From Hydrococcus rivularis NIES-593 (GTDB taxonomy: Bacteria > Cyanobacteriota > Cyanobacteriia > Cyanobacteriales > Microcystaceae): a DNA stretch of 64,000 bases. Location of the stretch: the NCBI RefSeq assembly GCF_001904635.1, contig NZ_MRCB01000022.1:1-64000 (forward strand). The letters run 5' to 3'. Shown here in pieces: positions 54,275 to 63,544 of this stretch (its first letter is position 1; each line of letters begins with the position of its first letter). The notes below the pieces were generated by a model. It ran no database searches. It saw only the letters and a list, made by a program, of their open reading frames with translations, and had not been told where the DNA came from. The translations under genes and the position numbers were made by a program.

Positions 54275-56572
54275 TTATTTGACTAGATCGGGAGCTACTT
54301 GACCGACTCGACGGATATCGATAACGTCGCTCATATTTTTAATGCGATCGAAGGTGCGATCGAGCTGTTGGCGATCCTGAATGTCAATACTTAAAGAAAT
54401 CAACGCTGGTTTGCCACTACTGGTTTTTACGCCAGCATTGCGAACGTTGATATTTTGATCGCTCAAGCGAGACAGGATATCTTTTAAGACTCCCACTCGG
54501 TCGATCGCTTCAATTTGAATATCAACCGGATAAGTTTGAGGTCGTCCGTTGCTGTCGATTGGATTCCACTTGACGGGAATTAACCTCTCTACTGGCGCGT
54601 TCTCTGCATTGACGCAACCCTGACGATGAATGGCAATGCCTCTGGAACCGCGGCCGACAACGCCGACAATCGCTTCGCCGGGAACGGGATGGCAACATTT
54701 AGCGAGATGATACAGTAGTCCTTCAACGCCAGCGATCGGAGATTTACTGCTCGTGGTGCTGGTCACATGACGAGCTGGCGTTGGTGGGGGTAGCTCGGTT
54801 AGTACGTCTGCTTCATCCGTCTCCATCTCAGCTTGTTGCGCTTTGATGGTAATTTCTCGCAATCGGTTGACTACTTGATTCGAGGTGAGTTCCCCGTAAC
54901 CGAGCGCTGCCAACAAGTCTTCGACGGTTTGATAGTTACATCGTTCGGCGACTATTTGCATCGGTTCCGATTTGAGCAAGGCTTCTAAACCGCTTTTGCC
55001 CAGTTCTTTTTCTAATAATTCTCGCCCGCGTGCGACGTTTTCTTCTCGGCGCGATCGCTTGTACCATTGGCGAATGCGATTGCGGGCGCTTGGCGTAACG
55101 ACGAAGTTAAGCCAGTCTAAACTGGGATGAGCGTTTTTCTGAGTAATAATTTCTACTATGTCGCCATTTTGCAGGGGCGTATCCAATACCGACCATCGCC
55201 CGTTAATCCGCGCCCCTTTCATGTGATGTCCGATTTCAGTGTGAATATGATAGGCAAAATCGACTGGCGTTGCTCCTTGCGCTAGGGCAACCACATCTCC
55301 TTTGGGAGTAAAAACGTAGACGTCATCTTCAAATAAATTATCTTTGAGATTGTCCACGTATTCCTGAGCGTCTTTGAGGTCGTTTTGCCACTCCAGTAGC
55401 TGGCGCAACCAAGTAAATTTCTCGTCTTCCTGCGATAGCTGGGCATGGCTGGAACCTCCAGTTTCCTTATATTTCCAGTGGGCTGCAATCCCATATTCGG
55501 CAATGTGGTGCATTTCCAGCGTCCGAATCTGCACTTCCATGGGACGACCGTTTAACCCGACAACTGTCGTATGCAGCGATTGATAGCGGTTGGGTTTTGG
55601 CAGTCCGATGTAATCTTTGAAGCGACCCGGTATTGGTCTAAACGCATCGTGAACGACTGCAAGAGCGCGATAGCATTCGTCTTTGGTATCTACGATAATT
55701 CTCAGCGCGGCGATATCATAAATTTCGTGGAATTCTTTCTGCTGGCGTTGCATCTTCTGGTAAATTCCATAGAGATGTTTGGGTCGCCCTTTGATTTCCC
55801 GAACGTTAATTCCCAAACTGGTCAAGCGCTCTCGTAGCATTGTGGAAACTTTCTCTAGTCTCGCCTCGCGATCGGTTCGTTTTTCTGCCACTAGAGATTG
55901 AACTGCCCGATAGGCTTCTGGTTCTAAATACTTAAAGGCTAAATCTTCTAATTCCCACTTTAAACGCCCGATCCCCAAACGGTTGGCTAACGGCGCAAAG
56001 ATTTCTCGCGTCTCTAAAGCAATGCTGCGCTGTTTTTCGGGTTTGAGATGCTCTAGGGTACGCATGTTGTGCAGGCGATCCGCTAGTTTGACGATGATGA
56101 CACGAATATCTTTTGCCATCGCCAGGAACATGCGGCGAAAGTTTTCCGCTTGACGTTCGGTTTTGCTAGAAAAATTAAATTTCGATAATTTAGTGACCCC
56201 TTCTACTAGCTGGCGTACCTCCGCCCCAAACCTTTCCTCGATCTCTTCTAGCGTCACGTCCGTGTCTTCGACGACATCGTGAAGAAATCCTGCTGCAATC
56301 ATCGCTTTATCTCCCCCCAAGTCCCGCAGCAAACTCGCTACAGCGATGGGATGGGCGATGTAAGGTTCTCCCGATTTGCGGTATTGCCCTTCGTGAAGCT
56401 CATAGGCAAAGTTAAAGGCGCGACAAATAAGGCTCAGTTCTTCAGCGCGATCGCCTTTGGGATCGGATTTATAGGCAATCAAACATTCTTGCAGCCAATC
56501 GGGAAGCTCTAAGGATTGAGAAGCTTCAGCGGCATTGACAGTATTGGGGAGAGTAATGGTAGTTGCGTTCAT
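54275..56572 (-). CDS. RelA/SpoT bifunctional (p)ppGpp synthetase/hydrolase
   Basis: A 765-residue Rel enzyme controlling the stringent response. Domains in order: HD hydrolase with FLHDVVEDTD and LADRLHNMRTL (residues ~60-210), synthetase with GRPKHLYGIYQKM, RIIVDTKDECY and RYQSLHTTV (~250-370), TGS (VYVFTPKGDVVALAQGATPVDFAYHIHTEIG), helical region, zinc-finger-like AKCCHPVPGE, and a C-terminal ACT domain. Both catalytic sites look intact, so it is probably the sole long RSH of the genome. Confidence 0.95.
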   Translation of the reverse strand: MNATTITLPNTVNAAEASQSLELPDWLQECLIAYKSDPKGDRAEELSLICRAFNFAYELHEGQYRKSGEPYIAHPIAVASLLRDLGGDKAMIAAGFLHDVVEDTDVTLEEIEERFGAEVRQLVEGVTKLSKFNFSSKTERQAENFRRMFLAMAKDIRVIIVKLADRLHNMRTLEHLKPEKQRSIALETREIFAPLANRLGIGRLKWELEDLAFKYLEPEAYRAVQSLVAEKRTDREARLEKVSTMLRERLTSLGINVREIKGRPKHLYGIYQKMQRQQKEFHEIYDIAALRIIVDTKDECYRALAVVHDAFRPIPGRFKDYIGLPKPNRYQSLHTTVVGLNGRPMEVQIRTLEMHHIAEYGIAAHWKYKETGGSSHAQLSQEDEKFTWLRQLLEWQNDLKDAQEYVDNLKDNLFEDDVYVFTPKGDVVALAQGATPVDFAYHIHTEIGHHMKGARINGRWSVLDTPLQNGDIVEIITQKNAHPSLDWLNFVVTPSARNRIRQWYKRSRREENVARGRELLEKELGKSGLEALLKSEPMQIVAERCNYQTVEDLLAALGYGELTSNQVVNRLREITIKAQQAEMETDEADVLTELPPPTPARHVTSTTSSKSPIAGVEGLLYHLAKCCHPVPGEAIVGVVGRGSRGIAIHRQGCVNAENAPVERLIPVKWNPIDSNGRPQTYPVDIQIEAIDRVGVLKDILSRLSDQNINVRNAGVKTSSGKPALISLSIDIQDRQQLDRTFDRIKNMSDVIDIRRVGQVAPDLVK

Positions 56573-56857
56573 AGAAGGCGTGCTCGGACGAGTAAAAAGT
56601 AGAAGAGAAGGAGGTCTTGAGAAAGATAATCATAAGGCAGAGAGTTAACAAACTGCTTTTGATAAAACCTACTACTATAGTTAGTTGAATCCCAACGCTG
56701 CTGGCGCGCATTCCTATTCTTTAGCACCAGAACCAGTATTAGGTATGAAAATTAAAACCTTCTTTTAACGATTCCACTGGGTAAAAACTTGACTTGATGC
56801 CAGTCTCCCCCAAAAAATTAATATTATTTAACAGATTCTAGCGCAATCTGGTGCCGT

Positions 56858-57226
56858 ATGTTACCAACATTACACCAAAATGCCTATCAAAAATTGTTAA
56901 CTCTCTTAAGAGGGTTGCGCGAGCAGATCGATTCCCCTAATTCCAGGGTAACTGTTATACAGGAAAAGTTTCAGCAAATTCAACAAGTCTTCCAAGAAGA
57001 CGTTATGCCCTTGGAAAGCGACGAACTGGAGGGAGCGATCGCATCGCGCTTTCAGTCGGTGCAAACGGAGATGCATCGGGCATTGCGGCTGTTGGGAACG
57101 GATATTCTCTTTTTGAGGTCATCCAAACAAGCAGCCACCTCAGAGCAACGATTAGCGGCGATCCGCGATCGCGTCGATAATTCGATCGGTTTTTGTCAAG
57201 CTATCCTGACATTTGAGAGCGAATGA
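56858..57226 (+). CDS. PatD-family (heterocyst frequency control) protein
   Basis: A 122-residue helical protein resembling cyanobacterial PatD, which in Anabaena limits heterocyst number through FtsZ. Recognisable segments: YQKLLTLLRGLREQID, VIQEKFQQIQQVFQEDVMPL and LRLLGTDILFLRSSKQ. The gene is divergent from the RSH gene. No heterocyst gene is visible nearby, so the ancestral role is probably not differentiation. Confidence 0.68.
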   Translation: MLPTLHQNAYQKLLTLLRGLREQIDSPNSRVTVIQEKFQQIQQVFQEDVMPLESDELEGAIASRFQSVQTEMHRALRLLGTDILFLRSSKQAATSEQRLAAIRDRVDNSIGFCQAILTFESE

Positions 57227-57445
57227 GTAAAAATTTTTACAAAGAGTTTTAAGAGAAGCTACAAGGGAACTTTGTTAACAAACAATCCGATTGAACAATC
57301 AATCGAGAGATTTTTTCTGTTGAAAAGCCATTGACGTAAGATTACAGCCTTGAGCGTTTGAGCCTCGGTTGGCAAAGGGAACTCCTTTTATTCTCGCAAA
57401 AGTCCTAAGATAATACATCATGAAGATCGGGCGAATCACTGAGAA

Positions 57446-59134
57446 ATGATGACCGAACCCTTATTTTGCATAGAAAATTTGCGGGTTGCCTATCCCAGCC
57501 ATCGCGCTACAGAAAAAATTGATTGGGCAGTTGATGATGTCTCATTTACTCTCAACAAAGGCGAAAAACTCGGATTAATCGGAGAATCGGGATGCGGAAA
57601 ATCGACGATAGGACGCGCGGTAATGCGCTTGTTGCCTCCTTCATCTCGCATCGAAGGACAGATTAAGTATAGAGGAAAGCCAGTCTTCGGTCTTAATTCC
57701 GTGCAATTGCGACAATTTCGGGGAGAGGTAGTTGCCTTAGTCTTTCAAGATCCGATGACGCGCCTCGATCCCCTGATGACCATTGGAGAGCATTGTATCG
57801 AAACCCTCAGAGCGCATCAACCTCAATTATCGCGCCGCCAAGCAAAGGAAAAGGCACTTGCCACCCTAGAAAAGGTAAAAATCCCTGCCAATCGCTGGGG
57901 ACAGTATCCCCACGAGTTTAGCGGCGGAATGCGGCAAAGAGTCGCGATCGCGCTTGCCTTACTCCTCAATCCTAAAGCGATCGTGGCAGACGAACCCACC
58001 ACTAGCTTAGATGTTACCGTTGCCTCTGAGATCTTGCAGGAACTCACCCGCTTGTGCAACGAGCATGAAATGGCACTTTTATTAATTTCTCACGATTTAG
58101 CCATGGTAGGGGAATACTGCGATCGCATTGCCGTGATGTACGAGGGCAAAATTGTCGAAACGGGTTCGGTAAAATCAATTTTCCATCATCCCCAGCATCA
58201 ATATACCCAGTCTCTCCTAAAAGCCGCCTTGCATATTCATTTAGAGGAGGATTCAGTTGTAGAAACGAATAACAGTATGCTCGTTCGGGAGTTATCAACT
58301 CACAAAAGTCACCAACAACCGACACCGCTATTAAAAGTTAAAGATTTAAAGCAATACTATACCTTAGAAGGAAATCTTTTAGAGCAATGGCTTTCAAAAG
58401 AAAAAAGGGTTATCAAAGCCGTTGATGAAGTGAATTTTGAGCTATATCCAGGAGAGATCTTGGGATTGGTAGGAGAATCCGGGTGTGGCAAGAGTACCCT
58501 GTCTCGAACGATTTTACAGTTAATTCGTCCCACTTCTGGAGCGGTGGAGTTTCTGGGAGAAGATTTAACCCGACTTTCCCCCCAACAAATGCGCCAAAAA
58601 CGCCGTCACATACAAATGGTGTTTCAAGATCCCCATGCTTGTCTCAATCCTTTAATGACGATAGGAGAAAGTATTGCCGATCCCTTATTTATCCATCAGT
58701 TGGCAACTCCCGCACAAGCCAAAGAGCGAGTAGAAAGAATGCTCAAACGGGTGGGATTAACGCCTGTGGAAGATTATTATTATCGCTATCCTAGCGATTT
58801 ATCTGGGGGACAACAACAAAGAGTTGCGATCGCCCGCGCGTTAATTACTCATCCTCAGTTACTCATCTGCGACGAACCTGTCAGCATGTTAGATGCTAGT
58901 GTCCAGACGCAAGTTTTAGATTTGATGTTAGAGTTAAAGAGAGAATTTAATCTGACTTATCTCTTCATTACTCACGACCTTTGGGTGGCGAGATTTCTCT
59001 GCGATCGCATTGCCGTAATGAATGCAGGTAAGATTGTCGAACTCGGCGAGACAGAAGAGATTTTTACCAATCCCCAGCATCCCTACACCCAAAAGTTACT
59101 AAAAGCTGCCCCTTTATTGGGAGAGTTACACTAG
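57446..59134 (+). CDS. fused dipeptide/oligopeptide ABC transporter ATPase (DppD-DppF type)
   Basis: A 562-residue protein with two complete ATPase domains in tandem. Half 1 (residues ~1-265) has GESGCGKSTIG, FSGGMRQRVAIA and VADEPTTSLD. Half 2 (~290-560) has GESGCGKSTLS, LSGGQQQRVAIA and ICDEPVSMLD. Each half carries the oligopeptide-type C-terminal signature (HPQHQYTQSLL and NPQHPYTQKLL). Permease and binding-protein genes are absent here, as is common in cyanobacteria. Confidence 0.92.
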   Translation: MMTEPLFCIENLRVAYPSHRATEKIDWAVDDVSFTLNKGEKLGLIGESGCGKSTIGRAVMRLLPPSSRIEGQIKYRGKPVFGLNSVQLRQFRGEVVALVFQDPMTRLDPLMTIGEHCIETLRAHQPQLSRRQAKEKALATLEKVKIPANRWGQYPHEFSGGMRQRVAIALALLLNPKAIVADEPTTSLDVTVASEILQELTRLCNEHEMALLLISHDLAMVGEYCDRIAVMYEGKIVETGSVKSIFHHPQHQYTQSLLKAALHIHLEEDSVVETNNSMLVRELSTHKSHQQPTPLLKVKDLKQYYTLEGNLLEQWLSKEKRVIKAVDEVNFELYPGEILGLVGESGCGKSTLSRTILQLIRPTSGAVEFLGEDLTRLSPQQMRQKRRHIQMVFQDPHACLNPLMTIGESIADPLFIHQLATPAQAKERVERMLKRVGLTPVEDYYYRYPSDLSGGQQQRVAIARALITHPQLLICDEPVSMLDASVQTQVLDLMLELKREFNLTYLFITHDLWVARFLCDRIAVMNAGKIVELGETEEIFTNPQHPYTQKLLKAAPLLGELH

Positions 59135-59229
59135 TAAACTACTCCTCGATATACTTATATCCAATCCGATCGAACAAATACAATAACCGGTAGTGCGAGC
59201 TTCTAGCTCGCGTTTGAGCGGGGATGAAA

Positions 59230-59306
59230 AGCGAGCGAGACGTATGCGCTTACGCGCACGCTACGATGAGCGCACTACGTATTATGGTCAATTAAACGGA
59301 TTTAAC
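59230..59306 (+). repeat. dispersed repeat, copy 2 (first copy at 336)
   Basis: Repeats the ACGTATGCGCTTACGCGCAC core and the TTAAACGGATTTAA end seen at 336-409. Left of it, AGCTTCTAGCTCGCG (about 59199-59213) adds a further inverted stretch. The 59135-59421 gap holds no gene. Confidence 0.6.
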
Positions 59307-59421
59307 ATTATTCGAGTCTTCAAAACTCGATCGACGATGGATTAAAAGGAATTGTCCCACGGCTATTCGTCAATATTTGAAAAATATCTCTATCTAACTT
59401 TCTATAAGATCGCAATCGAGC

Positions 59422-60393
59422 TTACGGACTGGGAATTGCCTTCTCTAACCATTGAATGACTTGTTTGCCCAGATTAGTATTGTTGAGGCGATCGATCTCT
59501 CGAATTCCCGTGGGGCTGGTCACATTTACCTCAGTCAAATAGCCGCCAATGACATCCAATCCAACAAAATATAAGCCATTATCTCGCAACTTAGATCCAA
59601 CGGCGGCACAGATTTCCCGTTCTCTTTCCGTGATGTCTGTTTTTTCTACTCTTCCCCCAACTGCCATATTGCCGCGAAACTCGCTACCCGTAGGAACTCG
59701 ATTGACTGCCCCAATGGGTTCGCCATCGAGCAGGATAATGCGCTTATCTCCATCTTTGGCTTCTGGGAGATATTGTTGGATCATGACGGGTTCGCGTCCG
59801 TGTTGGGTGCTAACTTCGATGATGGAGTTAAAATTGCGATCGCTCGGATCTAAAAATAAGATCCCTTCGCCCGCTTTTCCACCTAATGGCTTAAGGACGG
59901 CGAATTTTTTCTCCTCTACAAATTGCCGAATAATCGATTTATCCTGACTGACGATCGTTTCCGGCATCACTTGATGAAATTGCAAGGTGTACATTTTTTC
60001 ATTCGCTTCTCTTAACCCTTGCGGCGAATTAATTACCAAGGTTTTGGCCGGATTAATTAACTCCAAAATGTACGTTGCATAGAGATAGCGCATGGTGACG
60101 GGAGGATCGGTGCGCATGAAAACCGCGTCCATATCTTCGAGACAAGTCAACACCTCATCCGAAAGTTGATACCAATTGGAATCGCTAACCCAACGTCCGT
60201 CCACCAGTTTTACTGGAGTCAACCGAACTTTTTGCAGCCTTGCCCAGGCCGTGCCCCCGATAACGCTCAACTGATGTGCCTGAGTAATCCAAACTTCGTG
60301 TCCGAGAGTTTGTGCTGCCTCCATGAGTGCCACGCTAGTATCGTGTCCCGGATCGAGTCTAGATATGGGATCGATAATAAATGCTAGTTTCAT
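59422..60393 (-). CDS. gshB: glutathione synthetase
   Basis: A 323-residue ATP-grasp ligase joining gamma-glutamylcysteine and glycine. Motifs: KLAFIIDPISRLDPGHDTS at the N-terminus, AVFMRTDPPVTMRYLYATY, the ATP-binding LKPLGGKAGEGILFL, and the C-terminal VGLDVIGGYLTEVNVTSPTGIREI. grxC lies just upstream on the same strand; the two make a glutathione/redox pair common in cyanobacteria. Confidence 0.95.
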   Translation of the reverse strand: MKLAFIIDPISRLDPGHDTSVALMEAAQTLGHEVWITQAHQLSVIGGTAWARLQKVRLTPVKLVDGRWVSDSNWYQLSDEVLTCLEDMDAVFMRTDPPVTMRYLYATYILELINPAKTLVINSPQGLREANEKMYTLQFHQVMPETIVSQDKSIIRQFVEEKKFAVLKPLGGKAGEGILFLDPSDRNFNSIIEVSTQHGREPVMIQQYLPEAKDGDKRIILLDGEPIGAVNRVPTGSEFRGNMAVGGRVEKTDITEREREICAAVGSKLRDNGLYFVGLDVIGGYLTEVNVTSPTGIREIDRLNNTNLGKQVIQWLEKAIPSP

Positions 60394-60480
60394 TTTTGAT
60401 TTTGGATTTTAGATTGGTCATTTGTCATTGGGGATTAGTTAGTGGTTAGTGGTTAGTCGTTAATTGTCTCCCAGTCTTCT

Positions 60481-60513
60481 CCCCCCCCCGTCCCCTTGTC
60501 CCCTTGTCTCCCT
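60481..60513 (-). other. C-run / G-quadruplex-prone tract between grxC and gshB
   Basis: The plus strand has nine C, then CCCC twice and CCC within 33 bases; the minus strand, which would be the mRNA sense for grxC-gshB, reads four or more runs of 3-9 G with 2-5-base loops. Such a run can fold into a G-quadruplex. Confidence 0.4.
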
Positions 60514-60554
60514 TGCCTCCTATATCCCCACACTCCCGTCTCTTGCTTTTCAAG

Positions 60555-60824
60555 CTATGCAGCGTTGCCTTGCAGAAGGGGATCGAGTTGACCTTGCGAT
60601 TCTAGGGCATATAAATCGTCGCACCCGCCGACATGACGATTGTCGATAAAGATTTGGGGTAGACTTCTGCGTCCGTTGGCTCGCTTTGCCATTAAGGCTC
60701 TAGCTTCCTCATCGCCATCAATAACGTATTCGGTAAACTCGACGCCTTTCTTACCCAACAAAGCTTTGGCACGAATGCAGAAAGGACAAGAACTCCAGGT
60801 GTAAATTTCGACTTTGGCTGCCAT
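60555..60824 (-). CDS. grxC: glutaredoxin 3 (GrxC type)
   Basis: An 89-residue dithiol glutaredoxin with active site SSCPFCIRAK, the cis-Pro segment SLPQIFIDNRHVGGCDDL and normal length. The ATG at 60824 (MAAKVEIYTW) is preferred over 60839, which would add five residues. It reduces disulfides with glutathione, made by the GshB encoded just downstream. Confidence 0.93.
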   Translation of the reverse strand: MAAKVEIYTWSSCPFCIRAKALLGKKGVEFTEYVIDGDEEARALMAKRANGRRSLPQIFIDNRHVGGCDDLYALESQGQLDPLLQGNAA

Positions 60825-61006
60825 GGCTTTTTTTCTCAATTGTTAAGTAATATTTCAATTTTAGACCGGATCGCACTCGGTCAACTATCGACTCAAGCTA
60901 AGAAACCCAGATTCGCTTTTGTGACTCTAAAATATCTGATAATTAAATTTTCATACCTAGTAACGATCGCTAGCCTAAATTTAACGGAAACCATTGAGGA
61001 AGCTAT

Positions 61007-61783
61007 ATGAAATTCAATCTCCTTGCCATCGCGACAATTTTATCTGCGATCGGGCTATCAATTCCCGTTCGCGCAGAAAATCTAGAACATATCCGTCAGT
61101 TGCTATCTACGAGAGAATGCAGTCAGTGCGAGCTAAGTGGGGCCGGTTTAGTCATGTCCAACCTTGCTGGCGTCAACCTGCGGGGAGCTAACTTGAGTGG
61201 GGCAAACCTGAGTCAAGCCAATCTCACTGGAGCGGATCTTAGCGGGGCAAATCTCGCAGGAGCTTCTTTGTATGGTGCCAACCTAGTTGGTGCTAATTTA
61301 GCTGGAGCAATTTTAGATGGCACCGATCTCAGAAGTGCCTATCTCACCAATGCCAATTTAATCGGTACAAAACTCGATACCGCTTACGTTCAAGGAGCTT
61401 ATGGAATTCCTACCTATGCCGGATCTCCACAGCAATTTTACGGCTGGGGCTTGGTTGAGAGTAAAAAAGGAAACCACGCCGCCGCGATCGAACATTACAA
61501 TCGATCCTTATCCCTCGATCCCCAATTTGCACCCGCCTACTTGGCTCGCGGTATTGCTAATTACCGTTTGGGCAAACAAGGACAAGCCAAAAAAGATGCT
61601 GAAATGGCTTCTCAGCTCTTCCAAAAGCAACAAAATAAACCTGGCTTTGATGCTTCCCAGAATTTTTTGGTAACCATGGAAGCCATTCGCCAGTCGAATC
61701 AAGAGCCAGAAGAAACATCAGGATTCATGAGGTTTCTACAAGGAGCTGCCTCTCTACTTTTGCAATTTCTCGTAGCTTTTTAA
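61007..61783 (+). CDS. secreted pentapeptide-repeat/TPR protein
   Basis: A 258-residue exported protein. A signal peptide (FNLLAIATILSAIGLSIPVRA) is followed by a CxxC pair (RECSQCELSGAGL), about 17 A(N/D)LxG pentads (residues ~45-120), and a TPR-like helical module (HYNRSLSLDPQFAPAYLARGIANYRLGKQGQA). A hydrophobic C-terminal segment (GAASLLLQFLVAF) may anchor it. This architecture is common in cyanobacteria; function unknown. Confidence 0.85.
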   Translation: MKFNLLAIATILSAIGLSIPVRAENLEHIRQLLSTRECSQCELSGAGLVMSNLAGVNLRGANLSGANLSQANLTGADLSGANLAGASLYGANLVGANLAGAILDGTDLRSAYLTNANLIGTKLDTAYVQGAYGIPTYAGSPQQFYGWGLVESKKGNHAAAIEHYNRSLSLDPQFAPAYLARGIANYRLGKQGQAKKDAEMASQLFQKQQNKPGFDASQNFLVTMEAIRQSNQEPEETSGFMRFLQGAASLLLQFLVAF

Positions 61784-61797
61784 TTGTAGTAATTACT

Positions 61798-62484
61798 ATG
61801 CTGAGTAAAGAATTATGGCAAAGCCATCAAGAATTGGCACAAGCTTGTCTTAGAAACCCTTTCGTCCGAGGAATTGCGACAGGAACTCTAGAGCGAAAAA
61901 AATTTGCGTTTTATGTGGGTCAAGATGCCTTTTTCTTAGAAGCTTTTGCTCGTGCATATAGTATTGCTGCGGCAAAAGCTTATGATTGGGAGGGATTTTG
62001 TACCTTTCATCGACTGGCGGAAGGGGTTTTAGAAGAATTGCGCTTGCATGAAGGCTATGCAAATCAGTGGGGGGTTAACTTACGAGAAGTTAAGCCAGCT
62101 CCTGCCACTCGTCGCTACACAGATTTTCTACTGGCAACGGCTTGGGGCAGCGATGTTGGAGTAACGGCAGTCGCGATGAGTCCTTGCATGCGCCTTTATG
62201 CGTTTTTAGGGCAACAACTCGCTCAAAATGGTATTCCCGACCATCAGTATGCCAATTGGATTTTAGCTTATAGCTCTCCAGAATTTGAAAAACTAGCACA
62301 GCTATTGGAGAGTTTATGCGATCGCTATGCAACTGCAACCGATCTAGTGCGAGAAACCTATCGCTATGCACTTTCGTGCGAGGAAGATTTCTTTACAGCA
62401 GCTTGGGAAAGTAATACCATTTTGGATTTTGGCGAAGCCGCCGCACGCTCCTTGAACCCCTTCAAGGAGAACGGCGGATTTTAG
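61798..62484 (+). CDS. tenA: TenA family thiaminase II-like protein
   Basis: A 228-residue helical TenA protein, which in bacteria salvages the thiamine pyrimidine (aminopyrimidine hydrolase). Motifs: LWQSHQELAQACLRNPFVRGI, YVGQDAFFLEAFARAY, EELRLHEGYANQWGV, and the catalytic Cys region AMSPCMRLYAFLGQQLA. It begins 14 bp after the pentapeptide/TPR gene. A thiamine-salvage role is probable. Confidence 0.88.
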   Translation: MLSKELWQSHQELAQACLRNPFVRGIATGTLERKKFAFYVGQDAFFLEAFARAYSIAAAKAYDWEGFCTFHRLAEGVLEELRLHEGYANQWGVNLREVKPAPATRRYTDFLLATAWGSDVGVTAVAMSPCMRLYAFLGQQLAQNGIPDHQYANWILAYSSPEFEKLAQLLESLCDRYATATDLVRETYRYALSCEEDFFTAAWESNTILDFGEAAARSLNPFKENGGF

Positions 62485-62624
62485 ATTTTGGATTGGAAAG
62501 TACTACTCGGCTAGGAGGCAATTTTCTATCTGTCGCAATCTTTTTTCACATTGGAGTCAGGCTTAATCGGATCGAAAGGGTGCGATCGCAAGGAAGACAG
62601 TCCTTTTCCACCCTACTAGCTGTT

Positions 62625-63362
62625 TTAGGTGTGGTGGGCACCATTAACTCGCAGTACTTCTCCAGTAACATAGTTGCTAGCTATCGGCGAGAGAAGGAAT
62701 GCTACTGCCCAAGCGACATCCTCTGGTTTACCGAAACGACGGAAAGGAATCTCGGCAGTAATTTTGTCTTTGACTTTATCTGGAAGTCCCTTAGTCATGT
62801 CTGTCTCGATGAATCCAGGAGACACTACGTTAGCCCGTACCCCATAGCGAGCTGCTTCTCTGGCTAGGGACTTGACAAAACCGATTACTGCCGCTTTTGT
62901 CGCAGCATAGTTGGTTTGACCGACATTGCCCCTTTCTCCTGAAATCGAGCTGACGCAGACGAGCGATCCTTCTCCCCGCTCGTACATTCCTGAAATAAAG
63001 GGCTTAATTGTGTGGTTGACTCCCTTCAAGTTAACGTCGATCACTGCATCCCAATCGTCATGGGTTAATTTGGGATAGAAATTATCTTTGGTAATTCCCG
63101 CGTTGGCGACTACGCCATAAACAGGCCCGAGTTTCTCTTCTACCTGTCGAGCGGCTGCCTCTAATGCTGCTGCATCGGTAACATCTGCTTCTATCGGAAG
63201 GGCGCCATTGGGAAGATCCCCATCGTAATAATGGTTGCTAGAGCGATAAGTGTAAGCTACCTTGGCTCCTAACTGCTGAAGCAAACTTACTACTGTAGCG
63301 CCAATGCCTCGATTGCCGCCAGTGACAAAAATTACTTTGTCTTCTAGTCCCAGAGATAACAT
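62625..63362 (-). CDS. phaB: acetoacetyl-CoA reductase / FabG-like SDR (PhaB)
   Basis: A 245-residue short-chain dehydrogenase. The start MLSLGLEDKVIFVTGGNRGIG, and YGVVANAGITKDNFYPKL, SSISGERGNVGQTNYAATKA (Ser-Tyr-Lys active site) and the end VTGEVLRVNGAHHT closely match the cyanobacterial PhaB of Synechocystis as I remember it. It would reduce acetoacetyl-CoA for polyhydroxybutyrate synthesis. A general FabG role is the alternative. phaA and phaC/E are not adjacent. Confidence 0.82.
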   Translation of the reverse strand: MLSLGLEDKVIFVTGGNRGIGATVVSLLQQLGAKVAYTYRSSNHYYDGDLPNGALPIEADVTDAAALEAAARQVEEKLGPVYGVVANAGITKDNFYPKLTHDDWDAVIDVNLKGVNHTIKPFISGMYERGEGSLVCVSSISGERGNVGQTNYAATKAAVIGFVKSLAREAARYGVRANVVSPGFIETDMTKGLPDKVKDKITAEIPFRRFGKPEDVAWAVAFLLSPIASNYVTGEVLRVNGAHHT

Positions 63363-63544
63363 TAACTAGACTCCTGACTGTTAACAGCAGGTTTATCCTA
63401 GTAAACTATTCCCCGATTGTAAAGTTTTATTAGATACATTATTAATATTTTCTAAAGAAATCAAAGAATGGTAAAGAAAATGGCAGAATTTGGCACTAGG
63501 AAGGATTAAAACTCTGCGATCGCGGAGTTTATCTAGTCCCAAAA

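Noticed and set aside
62493-62867. A 124-codon plus-strand frame after tenA
   Set aside because: Most of it lies antisense to the well-supported phaB gene; the product has no recognisable features.
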